Source: Prorocentrum cordatum (taxonomy: Eukaryota; Sar; Dinophyceae; Prorocentrales; Prorocentraceae). Taken from it: a stretch of DNA of 64,000 bases. The translations under genes and the position numbers were made by a program. Numbering within the stretch: the stretch's first letter is position 1; each line of letters opens with the position of its first letter. The stretch lies in assembly GCA_963575745.1 (NCBI GenBank), contig CAUYUJ010004969.1, positions 92,912 through 156,911 on the forward strand, in the 5' to 3' direction. This document shows positions 53,916-64,000 of the stretch, piece by piece. The notes below the pieces were generated by a model. That model searched no databases, was not told the origin of the DNA, and saw nothing but the letters and a program-made list of their open reading frames with translations.

Positions 53916-54017
53916 TTATGCATCGCTTCTGCCTGTCGCACCCCGAGGCCCGTCGAGAGGTCGGGCCGGGCGTTTCGCTGGAGGCCCCGAAGTCTCACAC
54001 ATTGAGGGCAAGGCCGT

Positions 54018-54310
54018 CGTCTTCAAAATGTGGCTCCCGCCTCGGCGCAACGCACATTCGTTTTAAACATTTGCAAGCATTTCACACATGGATGGCGGGT
54101 CGTTTTCAACATGTGGCTCTCGCCTTAGCGCCGTGCACATTCGTTTGCAAACGCTTGCGCGAGCTTCACGGATTGAGGGCGGTTCGTTTTCAAAATGTGG
54201 TTCTCGCCTTGGCGCCGCGCACATTCGTTTTAACATTTTGGCAATCGTTTCACGGCTTGAGGGCGGCTCGTTTTCAAAATGTGGCTCGCGCGCATTCCTT
54301 GTGCAACATT
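54018..54310 (+). repeat. 84-bp tandem repeat
   Basis: Units start CGTYTTCAAAATGTGGCTC at 54,018, 54,101, 54,185 and 54,269 (83-84 bp apart). They contain GCACATTCGTTTTAAACATT and TTCACGGATTGAGGGCGG. 84 is divisible by three, so frames stay open, but no protein is recognised. Confidence 0.9.
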
Positions 54311-54644
54311 TCAAGAGATTCACGATTTCCAATAGTCAATGTACCAGAAGTTGTGTTCTGGAGAGATTCAGGTTTTGGATGGTGCATCGGTTACGATGAT
54401 TCGCGGTGGTGGAGTCACAGTAACGGCGTTCTGGAACGATCTAAGACTGTCAAGGCGCAGTAATCAGGTTGATCCGTGGCGTTGGATTCCCGAGAATAAT
54501 GTTTTGGCATTCTTCAATGTCTTCAGACGGCTGCCTTCCAACGAGGCAGTCCCCTCAGCGGAAACCGACCCTTGTAGGGGCCCATGAAGGAGGGAGCTTG
54601 GAGGGAGGGTCTATTCCAACATCGTTGATGACTCCTGGGTTCAC

Positions 54645-54690
54645 ACTGGTGCTCCTCCTCCTCCTCCTCCTCCTCTGCCTCCTCCTCCTC
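54645..54690 (+). repeat. (CTC)n microsatellite
   Basis: Short CTC run. The GC-rich DNA that follows (54,690-54,840) has open frames in several phases, one minus-strand phase reading LEVLRPHLRDSPVLLQICQA; exon status is uncertain. Confidence 0.75.
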
Positions 54691-54839
54691 CCGCGCGAAG
54701 CGACGACGCCGAGGGCGCTGAGGCGGGATGGGGGCGCCTGGCAAATCTGCAGCAGCACGGGGGAGTCGCGCAGGTGAGGGCGGAGCACCTCCAGCGGCGC
54801 TGGAGCGTGCGGGCGGCGAGAGCACCGATGCGGCACGGG

Positions 54840-55432
54840 GGAGCGGGGGGAGGGGGGAGGAGGGGGGGGGGGGGGAGGGAGGGGAGGGGAGAGGGGGGGA
54901 GGGGGGAGGAGAGGGGGGAGGGAGGATGAGGACGAGGATGAGGGAGGAGGATGAGGCAAAGGAGGAAAAGGATGATGACGACGACGGCGATGACGGTGAT
55001 GATGATGGTGATGCTGATGCTGACGATGGTGATGATGATGATGACGACGATGATGATGCTGATGATGATGGTGCTGATGACAATAAGGATAATGTTGGCG
55101 ATGCGGATGATGCAGATGGCGAACATGATGGTGATGATGACGCGAATGAAGGCGATGCTGCTGGTGATGATGATGGCTGCATTATTGGTGTTTATGGCGA
55201 TTACGGCGATGATAATGGTGATGATCACGATGACGATAGCGATGGCAACTCTGATTATGGCTATGCGTATGATGACTACGGTGACCATGATGGCGGTGCC
55301 GATGCTGTTGACGAGTACACCGATGATCGTCATGGTGACGATGACGAATATGATGATGCTGACGCTGTTGATGGTTACGATGGTGATGATGACGGTGATG
55401 ATGAAGAAGAATAAGGCGATGATGCCGATGCA

Positions 55433-55490
<58 letters not shown>

Positions 55491-55560
55491 GTGATGATGA
55501 CTATGATGATGACAACGCTGCTGATGGTGATGGTGATGATGATGCTGATGGTAAGGAGCG
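54840..55560 (+). repeat. (G)n/(GGA)n then (GAT)n/(GAY)n tract
   Basis: A G-rich stretch (54,840-54,930) passes into about 600 bp of degenerate GAT/GAC triplets, nearly pure GAT at 55,433-55,490. The Asp-rich plus frame and the Ile/His/Ser minus frames are artefacts. Confidence 0.92.
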
Positions 55561-55639
55561 GGGGGGGGGGAGGAGGAGGAGGAGGAGGACGAAGAGGAGG
55601 AGGAGAAGGAGGAGCAGGAAGAGGAAGATCGCACCGTGC

Positions 55640-55960
55640 CTCGGAACGCAATTGTGGCCTCGAACGCCCATGCCGCGGCCGCGCGGCGGGGAAGGCGCAG
55701 GCTTCGCTCAGACGCCTCGAGGTGCTCCACGAGCATGTTGACGTTGACTTCCTCGATCTCGCAAAGCCTGACGTGGTCGTCGGTCGCGAAGGCCACGACC
55801 GGGCACCGCAGAAGGTGCCAAGGATCGGCTTGCGCAGACAAAGCCGATCAAGACGCAGACGGCCGTTCTGGCCGGGTACTCGCCAAGGCGCCATCCGATC
55901 ATTTCCCCACGGCCGCACAGTCGGCCAGGCCCACGAGGTCGGGAGCTGTGCAAGCTTGTT
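55640..55960 (-). CDS. Exon-like island in two frames
   Basis: Between opposing GAT and ATC tracts. The minus strand reads GEMIGWRLGEYPARTAVCVL then IGFVCASRSLAPS in one frame. It then reads CPVVAFATDDHVRLCEIEEV, NVNMLVEHLEASERSLRLPR and RAAAAWAFEATIAFRGTV in another. Both segments look like genuine protein. The frame change implies a frameshift or a very small intron. No family is recognised. A flanking acceptor or donor could not be fixed. Confidence 0.4.
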
Positions 55961-55979
55961 ACGCTTGCCGTCCCAGTCG

Positions 55980-56095
55980 ATCATCATCACCATCACCATC
56001 ACCATCACCATCACCATCACCATCACCATCACCATCACCATCACCATCACCATCACCACCATCATCATCATAATCATAATCATACTAATCATACT

Positions 56096-56175
<80 letters not shown>

Positions 56176-56176
56176 A

Positions 56177-56219
<43 letters not shown>

Positions 56220-56250
56220 GTCATCGCCATCGTCATCGTCATCGCCATGA
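55980..56250 (+). repeat. (CATCAC)n and (CAT)n tract
   Basis: CATCAC hexamers (55,985-56,055), then about 150 bp of CAT triplets. This is the reverse-complement type of the upstream GAT tract. Confidence 0.95.
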
Positions 56251-56254
56251 TATC

Positions 56255-57060
56255 ATCATCACGATCTGCTCATATTGGGGCCACTCCTTCAAGATGCTTG
56301 GTGCCGCCCATTTTGGCATCGTGGGAGGATAAGAGATCGCATCGTATAAGGCCTTATGTGCTACACGCTGCCATTTCATCTTGCCCGCTTGCCCCCCCTG
56401 GAAACTGAGACGTCGCATTGCAGGAGAAACGCTCGATCTGCAACCTCCGATTACATACATTATCTAGCCTGGCTCTCTTCAAGTCTGGGGTGCCAGGGTA
56501 GAAGGGGGGATCACGTAGAAGCTCAGCGTCCGCTGGCAGGGAGCCCAGATCACCTCGACGGGCACGAAGGATATGAGGCGCAAGGAACTTCGTGGCACCA
56601 ACGGCTCTTGGCGCAAACGGCGTCTTGGGATTCATTGCTTGCATGGTGCCCTGCTACGCTGGGATGGGCCCCCGCCCGTGTTGCATCACTGCTCCACCAC
56701 TAAGGTAGAGACGTACGGCACGTGCTGTATCTTGGGGCACGAGGCGCCACGCTCGATTTTCACGCCATGTGGACACTTGTGTGACTTGTCGAATACGCGC
56801 TAACGCTCGGGCATCTGTGCTCTTTCCTGCCGTGGGAGAATTGCAAGAGAACGAGGGGACAGATGCAATTTTTTGTTCTGTCGTCGGGCAACCTCATGCC
56901 CACTAGGCAATCCATGCTGCGAATACCATCTTCCTCAAATGTGACGCCGAGCGCGCGCGAAGGTTCGTTCATGTATCGATCACATTAGCCAACAATCGAC
57001 ACCAATCTGCACGCTTTTCGGGCATCGAACGCGCGTGATCACGACAAAAACTTGCAAATA
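56255..57060. other. Unique sequence, no recognised gene
   Basis: Balanced composition with open frames on both strands. A minus frame of 96 codons (56,644-56,354) contains LRARRGDLGSLPADAELLRD, but no motif is known and the plus strand is equally open. Confidence 0.35.
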
Positions 57061-58140
57061 CTCATATGTTCCTAGCCATCAGCAGTCAACCGCAAGCCAG
57101 TATACTGCTACATGGTATGTGCAAAAGCAACAAAACCATCTGGAATCCAACGGCTGCTGGCGTTCACACGACTGCCGGTGAAAGTGGTTGCGCTGGGGAA
57201 TTGAAACTGGTGGCGACCCAAATGCAGTCTAGGCTGGCTGGCATGAGCAGCTCCTCACACACTGATGCTCTGCAACCATAGATGTCACGCATCCCGTGGC
57301 CAACATTGCGCAAACAAATTTTGGATGCGTGCCGGACGGATGCAAACTGTGCGTCTTGACCCCTTGACATTTTGGCTGCCGAAACCATGCGGTCCACACC
57401 TGGTAAGGTGTGGGTGCCGCTGGACAAAAACAACCACAGACGCGTTGGCCTCGCGCTCGGAAACTATATTTGGAATTTGGGGCAATGCTTCCATGATGAT
57501 GAAGTGCATTGCGCGCACTGCCCGACTATGTCGGTTAAAGATGTGGCGCGGTATCAGAAGCGCATGTCCCAGCAGCTCATTCCGTCCATGTGTCGCAGCA
57601 AGCAGCTGGCCACTGCACTCACTATCCCCAGAACTTATCTTACAATTTTGGGGGGTGTTTGCGCGCAAATACTGGCCGTTTGGAACGTGGCAAACCACGC
57701 GTCCACCACCGCGAGATTGTGTCGAATCGTCTTGAAATGGAGAAGCGCTTTTTGGGCGATGCTGGCAAAATACTCTGGCTGGCCAAACGCCTCGCGTGCG
57801 AGCTATTCTTGACAATACGGGAGTAACAACATGTGGGCAGCGCATTGCGGTCACGCATCAGTAGACTATCGTTTGTGCCACTTTATGGGAATGGATGCCC
57901 GTCTGGAGCCTGTGAGCCTATGATGCTGCGCAATTTTCTAAAGATTCCTTGGTGGCCCGTGGCGTCGAGCGAACCGCCATGCGACTCAACCGTATTTACC
58001 ATAACTAGAACCACGCTCGCACTTCGCGCGCGCTTAGGTTCTAGCAAGCTCCAGCCCTTGACAATCTCACAGTTGCGTGCAAATGCGTATGCACACATGC
58101 AACGTCACGACTTACCCACAACTTATTCAAACATAGGGTG
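57060..58140 (+). other. Possible decayed gene, unrecognised 146-codon frame
   Basis: The plus-strand frame 57,372-57,812 reads KVWVPLDKNNHRRVGLALGN, YIWNLGQCFHDDEVHCAHCP and SVKDVARYQKRMSQQLIPSM. A CxxC with nearby His/Cys residues could be a metal site. Codon use and composition look protein-like. The frame lacks an obvious start context and neighbours, and the minus strand is also open in part. Confidence 0.3.
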
Positions 58141-58194
58141 AATGAGTATTAAGAGCGTGGGCCGCTCAGAGACGATTTCAGACAAGGCGCGCTA

Positions 58195-58440
58195 CGAAGA
58201 TTCCAAGGGCGCCCCAAGGGGGGTTGGCGGAGAACTCCAAAGGGCAATCCAAGAGGATTCCAAACGCGCCTTGAGAAGGGCCCAAAGGGGGTCCCAAGGG
58301 AGGCTTGAAGAGGGCCCCAAGAAGCCACAGGACGTAGTGCAGGAGGGCCTCGAGAAGGCGTCTCAAGAGAGCACGAAGGTGGCCCCAAAGTGGCCTCCAG
58401 AGAGTCCAGGGAAGTGCCCCCACAAAAGCCGAGCAAATTC
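58195..58440 (+). repeat. CCAAGA-type array
   Basis: Degenerate CCAAGGGCCCC and CCAAGAGGATTCC units, in the same orientation as all other blocks. It is followed by two CAAGTTCACCCTGGCA copies (about 58,477 and 58,494). Confidence 0.65.
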
Positions 58441-58781
58441 CGAAAAGAGCCCCGAGGCGAAGGCCCGACATCGCACAAGTTCACCCTGGCAAGAAAAGTT
58501 CACCCTGGCAGGAATTCGGGGGGCCGATTTCCAGGGAGAAGCAGCGATGTCGGCGCCACGGTGTCGTCGCAACCGTTCCTCCTGCAAGCCCTGCTGAGGG
58601 TTGGACAACAGACCGCTGGCCGTATTTGTCCTGCTCGAGGCGCAGTATCGTCTAAGCATCCCCCCCATCTCTCATACCGCACCCGCGTCCACCTGCCTGC
58701 AAAGGCTGCCATGCGGTGGGGCTCCTCAGGCCCGCGTGGGACTGGCAAGAGCAAGGGCAAGGGCAAATTCCAACAACAAAC

Positions 58782-58914
58782 TAATCATCAAACCATGGGC
58801 ACGCCTCGTCATCTTCCGGAGGAGGCAGCGCGCCCGCTTGCTTGTGGGGCGAGCTCAACAGCTTGCGCGAGAAGTACGGGCAGATGGAGGCACAGAAGCA
58901 AGCATCAGCAACAC
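58782..58914 (+). CDS. Exon-like island with canonical donor
   Basis: The plus frame reads SSNHGHASSSSGGGSAPA then CLWGELNSLREKYGQMEAQK and QASAT, ending exactly at GTGAGT (58,915-58,920). The GELNSLREKYGQMEAQKQ part would form a coiled coil. The acceptor is uncertain; an upstream stop in the same frame near 58,782 requires one. No family is recognised. Confidence 0.35.
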
Positions 58915-59565
58915 GTGAGTCTTTTCATGACAGCCATGACCGACAGGACGACGAATACCATAACGAACGTCTTGGACATGAAGAAGGACAACACCAAACG
59001 TGGAAGAAACGACCACACGTGATGAAGATGAGGCACCGGCCCCGCGACGCAACCCGCCGTTCCAGTTCCTGAGGCTCGCCTCGCAGGGCGCCGGCTGGTA
59101 CGCACGAGCACCGAGGCATCTGCGCAATCGTCAATGTCCGAGCGCAGTTTCCTGAACGCACGCCAGAGCGCAACACCACGGGCGCAAGCTCCGCAGGGCC
59201 GGTGGGCGGCCTCGCCGCGCGCTTGTGCCGAGGCTCGCGACGACTACGACGACGTGGGCGTGGACGACGACGAGATGCACCCGTGTTGCAGCAGATGAGC
59301 GGTCGTGACGACGGAGTCGCGCGCCGTGGCAAGCGCGGCAGATCTGAGGGTGGCGACCGCGGCCAGAGGCACGCGCAGGGCTCAGCTGGGAGCTCTCGGG
59401 GCGGCGCGGGGTTGCCCCAGGGCGCCTTGGCCTAGGTGCTCGCCCAGCTCGCGCGTTTGCGCAGCCGCCCGCGGCAACTGCAACAGGCGCGCCGCCAGCA
59501 CCCACGGGTGAGGAGCTGCTGAACATTGTGTGCTTCCCGAGGCTGACGCGAGGGCGTGGTATAGT
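58915..59565 (+). other. Candidate C-terminal coding region, Arg/Gly-rich
   Basis: Plus frames read NPPFQFLRLASQGAGWYARA (59,050-59,105) and, in another phase, an open run from 59,106 to a stop near 59,433 containing CAIVNVRAQFPERTPE, VLQQMSGRDDGVARRGKRGR and GSAGSSRGGAGLPQ. It could be the downstream part of the gene whose exon ends at 58,914. Phase cannot be proved. Confidence 0.25.
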
Positions 59566-59567
59566 AA

Positions 59568-60320
59568 AGGGGCCCAGGGACATAAAGTAAATACACACGA
59601 TTATAGTTTCCCACATTTTCTGGTGAATCGACGATTCATTGTGTCTGTATTTTTTTTCCCTCCTGGGATAAGACCGTGGACGGGTGGCTCCAGGGGATGA
59701 TTGAACCGCCGGCCACCCCCAGCAGCTCTCGAACGGCATCCTGAAGGCAAGCGACCTCGGCACGACGTGGGGGTACGAGCCACATCAAGAATATGACCCA
59801 GCTGTGCGACCATATCCGCAGCGAGTGAGGTGAATATTCGGTGTTGCCGCTTCCTGCCGAGGAGGAGGAGGAGGAGGAGGAGGAGGAGGAGGCGGGAGGC
59901 GGGAGGAGGGAGGAGGGAGCAAGCTTTGGGTATCCAGCCTCCCCCGAGCACGGCCCTCACGCTCAGGATAGACCATCTCGTGCTTGTCTGTGCTGCTGCT
60001 GCGAAGGTTGCAGTGGTTGAAGGGGCCCAGGGACAGACAAATTCGCCGGCCCAACGGGCCAGAGGCACGCTAAGATCTCCGGTAACTGGTTCACAGTATT
60101 TCTAGTTCGCGCAAGATAACTGGTTCACGCCTCACGAGGGTCGTGGCCTCCGAGGGTGGAACCGGAAAATTAATACACACGAATCACAGGATTCCGCTAT
60201 ACATTATTCAACATTTTATGGAGTTTCGTCTTCCCCCCCCCACTTCGCATGTTTCCCATACTTTCCTGGGAGTCGCCGGTCAATTGTGTCTGCATGGTTT
60301 TTCCCCTCCTGAGTGGTGGG
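59568..60320 (+). repeat. Diverged repeat pair around GGGGCCCAGGGACA
   Basis: GGGGCCCAGGGACA, AATACACACGA and TGTGTCTGYATKKTTTTTCC words occur in the same order at 59,570-59,670 and 60,018-60,310, with different spacing. A (GGA)n run (59,860-59,890) lies between them. Confidence 0.55.
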
Positions 60321-60537
60321 ATCAGCAGCAGCAGCAGCAGTGGATTTTTTCCCTCAACGGCTCCATGACGATCGTCGTCGAAGCAGAAATTGTCCCGAGG
60401 AATTCGGTTTTGAGCTCCTTTGTAAAAGTGCTCCAGGGTTATGTCATAACATTTCTGTCCGTTGTTATCTTAGGATCGCGAATACTTCGAGGGATGCTGT
60501 ATATCGCACTCCAGGGTCAAAAGGGTTGTACCAAGCA

Positions 60538-60581
<44 letters not shown>

Positions 60582-60690
60582 GGCGGCTGCACGCCAGCAA
60601 CTAGACGAGGAGGAGGAGGAGGGGGATGAGGAGGAAAAGGAGGAGGAGCAGGAGGAGAAAAATAAGGATGATGAGCAGGAGGTGATAGAT
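60315..60690 (+). repeat. (CAG)n and (GGA)n microsatellites
   Basis: CAG runs at 60,328-60,342 and 60,530-60,580, and GAGGAG-rich sequence at 60,605-60,665. Confidence 0.9.
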
Positions 60691-61480
60691 TAGAAAAACA
60701 TGAGGCGTGGGCACACGGAGAGAATATGGAACTCCAATGCCGCTGGAATGCTAGGGAGAGTAGCGAGGCGAAGTGCCCAACCGTGTGAGGCTGAGTGCAA
60801 CGCAACAAATAACCCTCTCCTCATGCCCTGCGCGCCGCGAGCGGGATCCGCGTGAAAGATGCGACGCGATGGGCGGAAGGACCGCTTGCGAACGCGCCCA
60901 CTCAAGCCGTAGGAGCTCGGGTCCTCTCCCATTGGGACCGCAGGTGGAGGTCCCCCACGGGGCACGTCCTGCGTGAGGGGTGCGCCGAGCTGGGTGTGGC
61001 CCCGCACGCGGGCGCTGCCGCTGGGACCGTGGATGGGGAGCTCCCTGTGGGACACGCCCCGCGCGAGAGGCGTGCCACCATAGGCGCGGGGAGCACGGTC
61101 CGTGCGTGAGGAGTGTGCCGACCGCGCCCGCCGGGGCTGTGAGGTAAAGCTCCCTGTCGGGGGTGATCCGTTTGAAGGGTGTGGCGAGCTGGGCGGGGCG
61201 ACGGCAGCAGCAGCGGCGGCAGGGAGGGGAGGAGGGAGGGTGAGGCGGGAAGGAGAGGCAGTGACGCAGCGGAGAGAGATCGAGGACCCAAGGAGGGTCG
61301 GGAATACCCGCCCGTGCGCGATGCCGTCCCCCCCTCCCTGCCCACGACGCTCTCGCCCGTCTCGCCTGCTCCTCTACATCCCATGCGCCCTTCCGAATCC
61401 TCGCTCGTCTCCGCGTCCCCCGAATCTTCTCGTGGGCTCCTTCCTTTCTTTCGGTCGCCTCTAGCCACACTGTGACCGGC
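60690..61480. other. GC-rich unique sequence, no recognised gene
   Basis: GC-rich DNA with long open frames on both strands and degenerate internal repeats of a CCCTGTGGGACACGCCCCGC-like word (about 60,955, 61,040 and 61,150). It may be an old minisatellite. Confidence 0.4.
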
Positions 61481-61482
61481 CT

Positions 61483-62340
61483 CTAAACAAGAATTGAAAA
61501 TTCAAAACTGCGCTGAACTCTGCCGTGCTTTGCCGTGCGGCTCTGATGGATGAGCCGGGATATCGAGCAAACAACGTCCTCTAAGGCCATGGTTTCCGCA
61601 GTGAAAGATGAGACAGGCGGATGCATGTACGTGCCGCTCATAGCGATAGGGAAACGGTAGCGCCTGCGGTCGCGCAAAACCACCGCCTCGGCGAACCAGG
61701 CTCCAGCTAAGCAGGAGCCGGCGCGCGTCCCCCCGTCAGAATGAATGATCAAATTGGCCCCGAGCGTGCTGAAATCATCCAAGACTGGCGAAACGTCTTT
61801 CCGCCAGCCGGTGCCTACATCCATGGTGGGATTGACGCGAAAATCAACGATGCGACTGTTTTCGCGCCGCTGCCATAAAACGGGATCCGCCGTCTGAGAC
61901 GCCGGAGACTATCCAGCATCGATCAGCTTGAACATATGATCAGTGATCCTTGCAAACACCGGTGTGAGCCCAGGCGTGTTCAACGGCACGTGCCCACGTG
62001 TCACTTCAGCTAAAGGTTTACAATCAAATACGGAAACGAAACAATTGCAATCACGGTGAAATTCCATGCCAGGCGGTTCGTCTCCATGTTGATTCGGGCA
62101 GCCGTCTAAGCTGTGATGGAGAATCTTCGTGCGCTTGTTGAGGCCAACCGGGATGTCAGCGTGCCCGTCCTGTGCCCGCCGGCCACGATTAGGAAGCTCC
62201 GATTGCGTGCAAATTCGATCTCTAAATTCATCAAAATGCTTCTGCCAAGACTCGTATGAATTGCAACTGTCGCGTCTCAGGCGCCACTTCGGGAAGAGGA
62301 AGAAACGGCATCAGCTGGGACAGCGCGCTCTATACACTAA
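61483..62340 (-). pseudogene. RNase H-like retroelement C-terminus, decayed
   Basis: One minus-strand frame can be followed from about 62,340 to 61,483 with only two internal stops (about 62,309 and 61,912). In order it contains SCNSYESWQKHFDEFRDRIC, a Cys/His-rich segment CPNQHGDEPPGMEFHRDCNC, PLAEVTRGHVPLNTPGLTPV and DPVLWQRRENSRIVDFRVNP. It ends in an RNase H-like core: LIIHSDGGTRAGSCLAGAWF (first Asp) and SSFTAETMALEDVV (second acidic residue). The third acidic motif is lost at the 3' break. It is probably the end of a retroelement ORF of a lineage different from LINEs A-I, which show no such domain here. Confidence 0.6.
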
Positions 62341-62344
62341 TCCC

Positions 62345-62655
62345 ACCAACCCTTGCCCATCTCGCTCCTGTGCCCCCTCACAGGATGCCTCTTATGTCCA
62401 GGTAGACCCTGGGCCCCACGTCGGCGCACCTCCCCTCTCGGCCGAGCCAAGAGCCCGGCCCGAGGCGGGCCTGGCTGGGACCGGTGCAGGCGCGTGCACT
62501 CATCGCGCTGCCATCAGGAGCGCCAGGAACGCCAATGAACGTACGAGGGGGCTTTCCTGATCACGGCGAGCCTGGGCCAAGAAGAGGCTCCCCAGCCTAG
62601 ATCAGAGGAGCGGCCCGACAGCCACGGCCCCTGCCGAGCGTCTCGGCGGCAGCTT
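62345..62655. other. GC-rich unique sequence
   Basis: No recognised gene; the open frames are Pro/Arg-rich. Confidence 0.4.
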
Positions 62656-62657
62656 GC

Positions 62658-62712
62658 GTCCTCCTCCTCCTCCTCCTCCTCCTCCTCCTCCTCCTCCTCC
62701 TCCTCCCCCTCG
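62658..62712 (+). repeat. (CTC)n microsatellite
   Basis: Uninterrupted CTC triplets bordering the exon-like island. Confidence 0.93.
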
Positions 62713-62716
62713 CCGC

Positions 62717-62898
62717 CTTGACGTTGAAGGTGACGACCGCGAACGTCTGCAAAACGGACTTCAAATTCTGCCACTCTATCAGCGCCGGCCCGCAGTCCGG
62801 CCGGCTGTACAGCGCTGGCAGGATGTTCTGGACCTCGGCGGTCCCGCGCCGTCTCTGCTCGCTGCCCCGCGGGGCGCACGGAGGCACGGGCAGCTTGG
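62717..62898 (-). CDS. Exon-like island (EVQNILPALYSRPDCGP frame)
   Basis: The minus frame reads KLPVPPCAPRGSEQRRRGTA then EVQNILPALYSRPDCGPALI and EWQNLKSVLQTFAVVTFNVK. It is preceded by CGCGTCTCAG (acceptor-like) and followed by AAG then GCGGCG (a GC donor would be needed). The segment is non-repetitive, with a hydrophobic pattern typical of folded protein. The (CTC)n tract begins right behind it. No family is recognised. Confidence 0.4.
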
Positions 62899-62929
62899 CT
62901 GAGACGCGCATGCCATGTGACGGCGAGGA

Positions 62930-62997
62930 GGAAGAGGAAGGAGGAGGAGGAGGAGGAGAAACGGGAGAGGATGAAGATGAGGATGAAGAGGATGAAG

Positions 62998-63051
<54 letters not shown>

Positions 63052-63306
63052 ACGATGATGATGATGGTAAATATGAGGAGGAGAAGGAGGATGAGGAATA
63101 AGAGAGGATGCTGATGATGCACATGATGATGATGAGGATGATGATAAGGAGGATGAGGATACGGAGGAGGAGGGACGAGCAGATGATGAGGATGAGGGTA
63201 AGGATGATGAAGAGGGCGATGACGATGATGATGATGCAGATGATGTTGCTGTTGCTGCAACTGATGATGGTGATGGTGATGGTGATGGTGATGATGATGA
63301 TGATAT

Positions 63307-63348
<42 letters not shown>

Positions 63349-63640
63349 GGCTGATGATGATGCCGCTGCTGCTGATGCTGCTGCCGATATTGTTGTTGTG
63401 CTTGTTGTTGTAGTTGTTGTTGTTGCTGCTGTTGTTGTTGATTTTGGTGATGATTGTGATGCTGCTGATTTTGTTGTTGACGATGACGATGATGACGGTG
63501 ATGATGCTGCTGATGCTGATACTGATGATGCCGATGATGATGTTGATGATGATGCCGGTGCCGTTGTTGTTGTTGTAGTCGATGGTGATGATGGTAATGC
63601 TGCTGATAATGCTGATACAGACGGGTCGGTATAGCAGGGG
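62930..63640 (+). repeat. (GGA)n, (GAT)n and (TTG/GCT)n tracts
   Basis: GGA run (62,935-62,960), GAT triplets in several blocks (62,965-63,360), then GCTGCTGATGCTG and GTTGTTGTTG triplets (63,362-63,625). Frames across it are artefacts. Confidence 0.92.
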
Positions 63641-63925
63641 CTGGGAGATAGCGGAGCGGGGCTGGCTGTTCGGAGCAAGGAGAGGGCGGGGGGGCGAGGT
63701 GCCGTGTCGTGAGTGCGGAGCAAAATCGACAGAACTCTAGACACACTGTGCAAGATAATTCGCCGGCCCAAGGCGTGCCAGAATCTCTGGCACGAGGTCC
63801 AGATAATCTGTTTATCGCAAATGCGCGCGCGCGGGGCGGCCTCAGACGGTCCCCAGAGGAACAATCTTTACCCCAGACAGGTCGGATCAGATATGCTGGA
63901 GCTCCCGGGCGCGGGCTTCCAGACC
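63640..63925. other. Unique sequence, no recognised feature
   Basis: Shares AATTCGCCGGCCCAA (63,757) with the 60,041 region, suggesting a dispersed repeat. Otherwise unassigned. Confidence 0.4.
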
Positions 63926-64000
63926 CCCACGACAGCCCCAGAAGCACCTCAAGGGATCTCCCAGGACCCCGAGACGGGCCGAGAGCGCTCCAAGACGGAC
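63925..64000 (+). repeat. Start of a CCAAGA-type array
   Basis: CCCCAGAAGCACCTCAAGGG and AGAGCGCTCCAAGACGG words suggest another array block, cut by the window end. Confidence 0.4.

Noticed and set aside
54641-56408. Long Ile/Met/Val-rich frames suggesting a membrane protein
   Set aside because: They are translations of GAT and ATC triplet tracts.

Overview
The window is eukaryotic, intron- and repeat-dominated genomic DNA with no bacterial-type gene organisation. The best guess is a dinoflagellate or close relative, at moderate confidence. Three things point that way: the style of the non-LTR retrotransposon ORF2 (motifs such as QGTVFGPPLWN, FADDLNAF and SDVSGAFD), 15-bp units at two retrotransposon 5' ends that resemble the 3' part of the dinoflagellate spliced leader, and GC-rich exon-like islands in a sea of triplet repeats. 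No complete, intact protein-coding gene was found. Most long open frames are translations of microsatellites (poly-Arg, Ser, Asp, Pro, Leu).

Layout. 0-12 kb: GC-rich, with triplet microsatellites (GAC, CTC and GGA types), a first copy of a modular composite repeat, a near-perfect 150-bp palindrome at 6,959-7,108, and exon-like islands on the minus strand. 12.2-21.6 kb: an AT-rich block made of two direct copies of a segment. Each copy holds a decayed antisense LINE remnant, a satellite of about 176 bp per unit and a ~520-bp unique flank; the satellite is expanded in the second copy. 21.6-29 kb: LINE A (+), interrupted by a 5'-truncated LINE B (-) that carries an intact-looking reverse transcriptase core. 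29-30.4 kb: three minisatellites, one built on a palindromic core. 31-36.9 kb: LINE F, nearly full length on the minus strand with a 1.4-kb internal inversion, abutting the tail of another LINE (E). 37-40.5 kb: AT-rich sequence and a broken LINE RT. 40.7-44 kb and 47.5-49.6 kb: further copies of the modular composite repeat, with minisatellites. 45.5-47 kb: two more LINE fragments. 49.8-64 kb: a duplicated low-copy sequence, several large triplet repeats, an 84-bp minisatellite, exon-like islands and a decayed RNase H-like frame.

How it fits together. The recognisable coding content belongs to one LINE family. Its ORF1 is RRM-like after a low-complexity N-terminus. Its ORF2 is an endonuclease/exonuclease/phosphatase-fold domain plus a reverse transcriptase, followed by a long pyrimidine-rich 3' UTR and an A-rich tail. 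At least nine remnants are present and all are broken by frameshifts, deletions, inversion or truncation. The second theme is an unclassified modular repeat that always lies in the same orientation and contains CCAAGATGGCCCC-type arrays, a conserved G/C hairpin and a GCTGGTAGGGAT end motif. Any host genes are seen only as short exon-like islands of unknown function.
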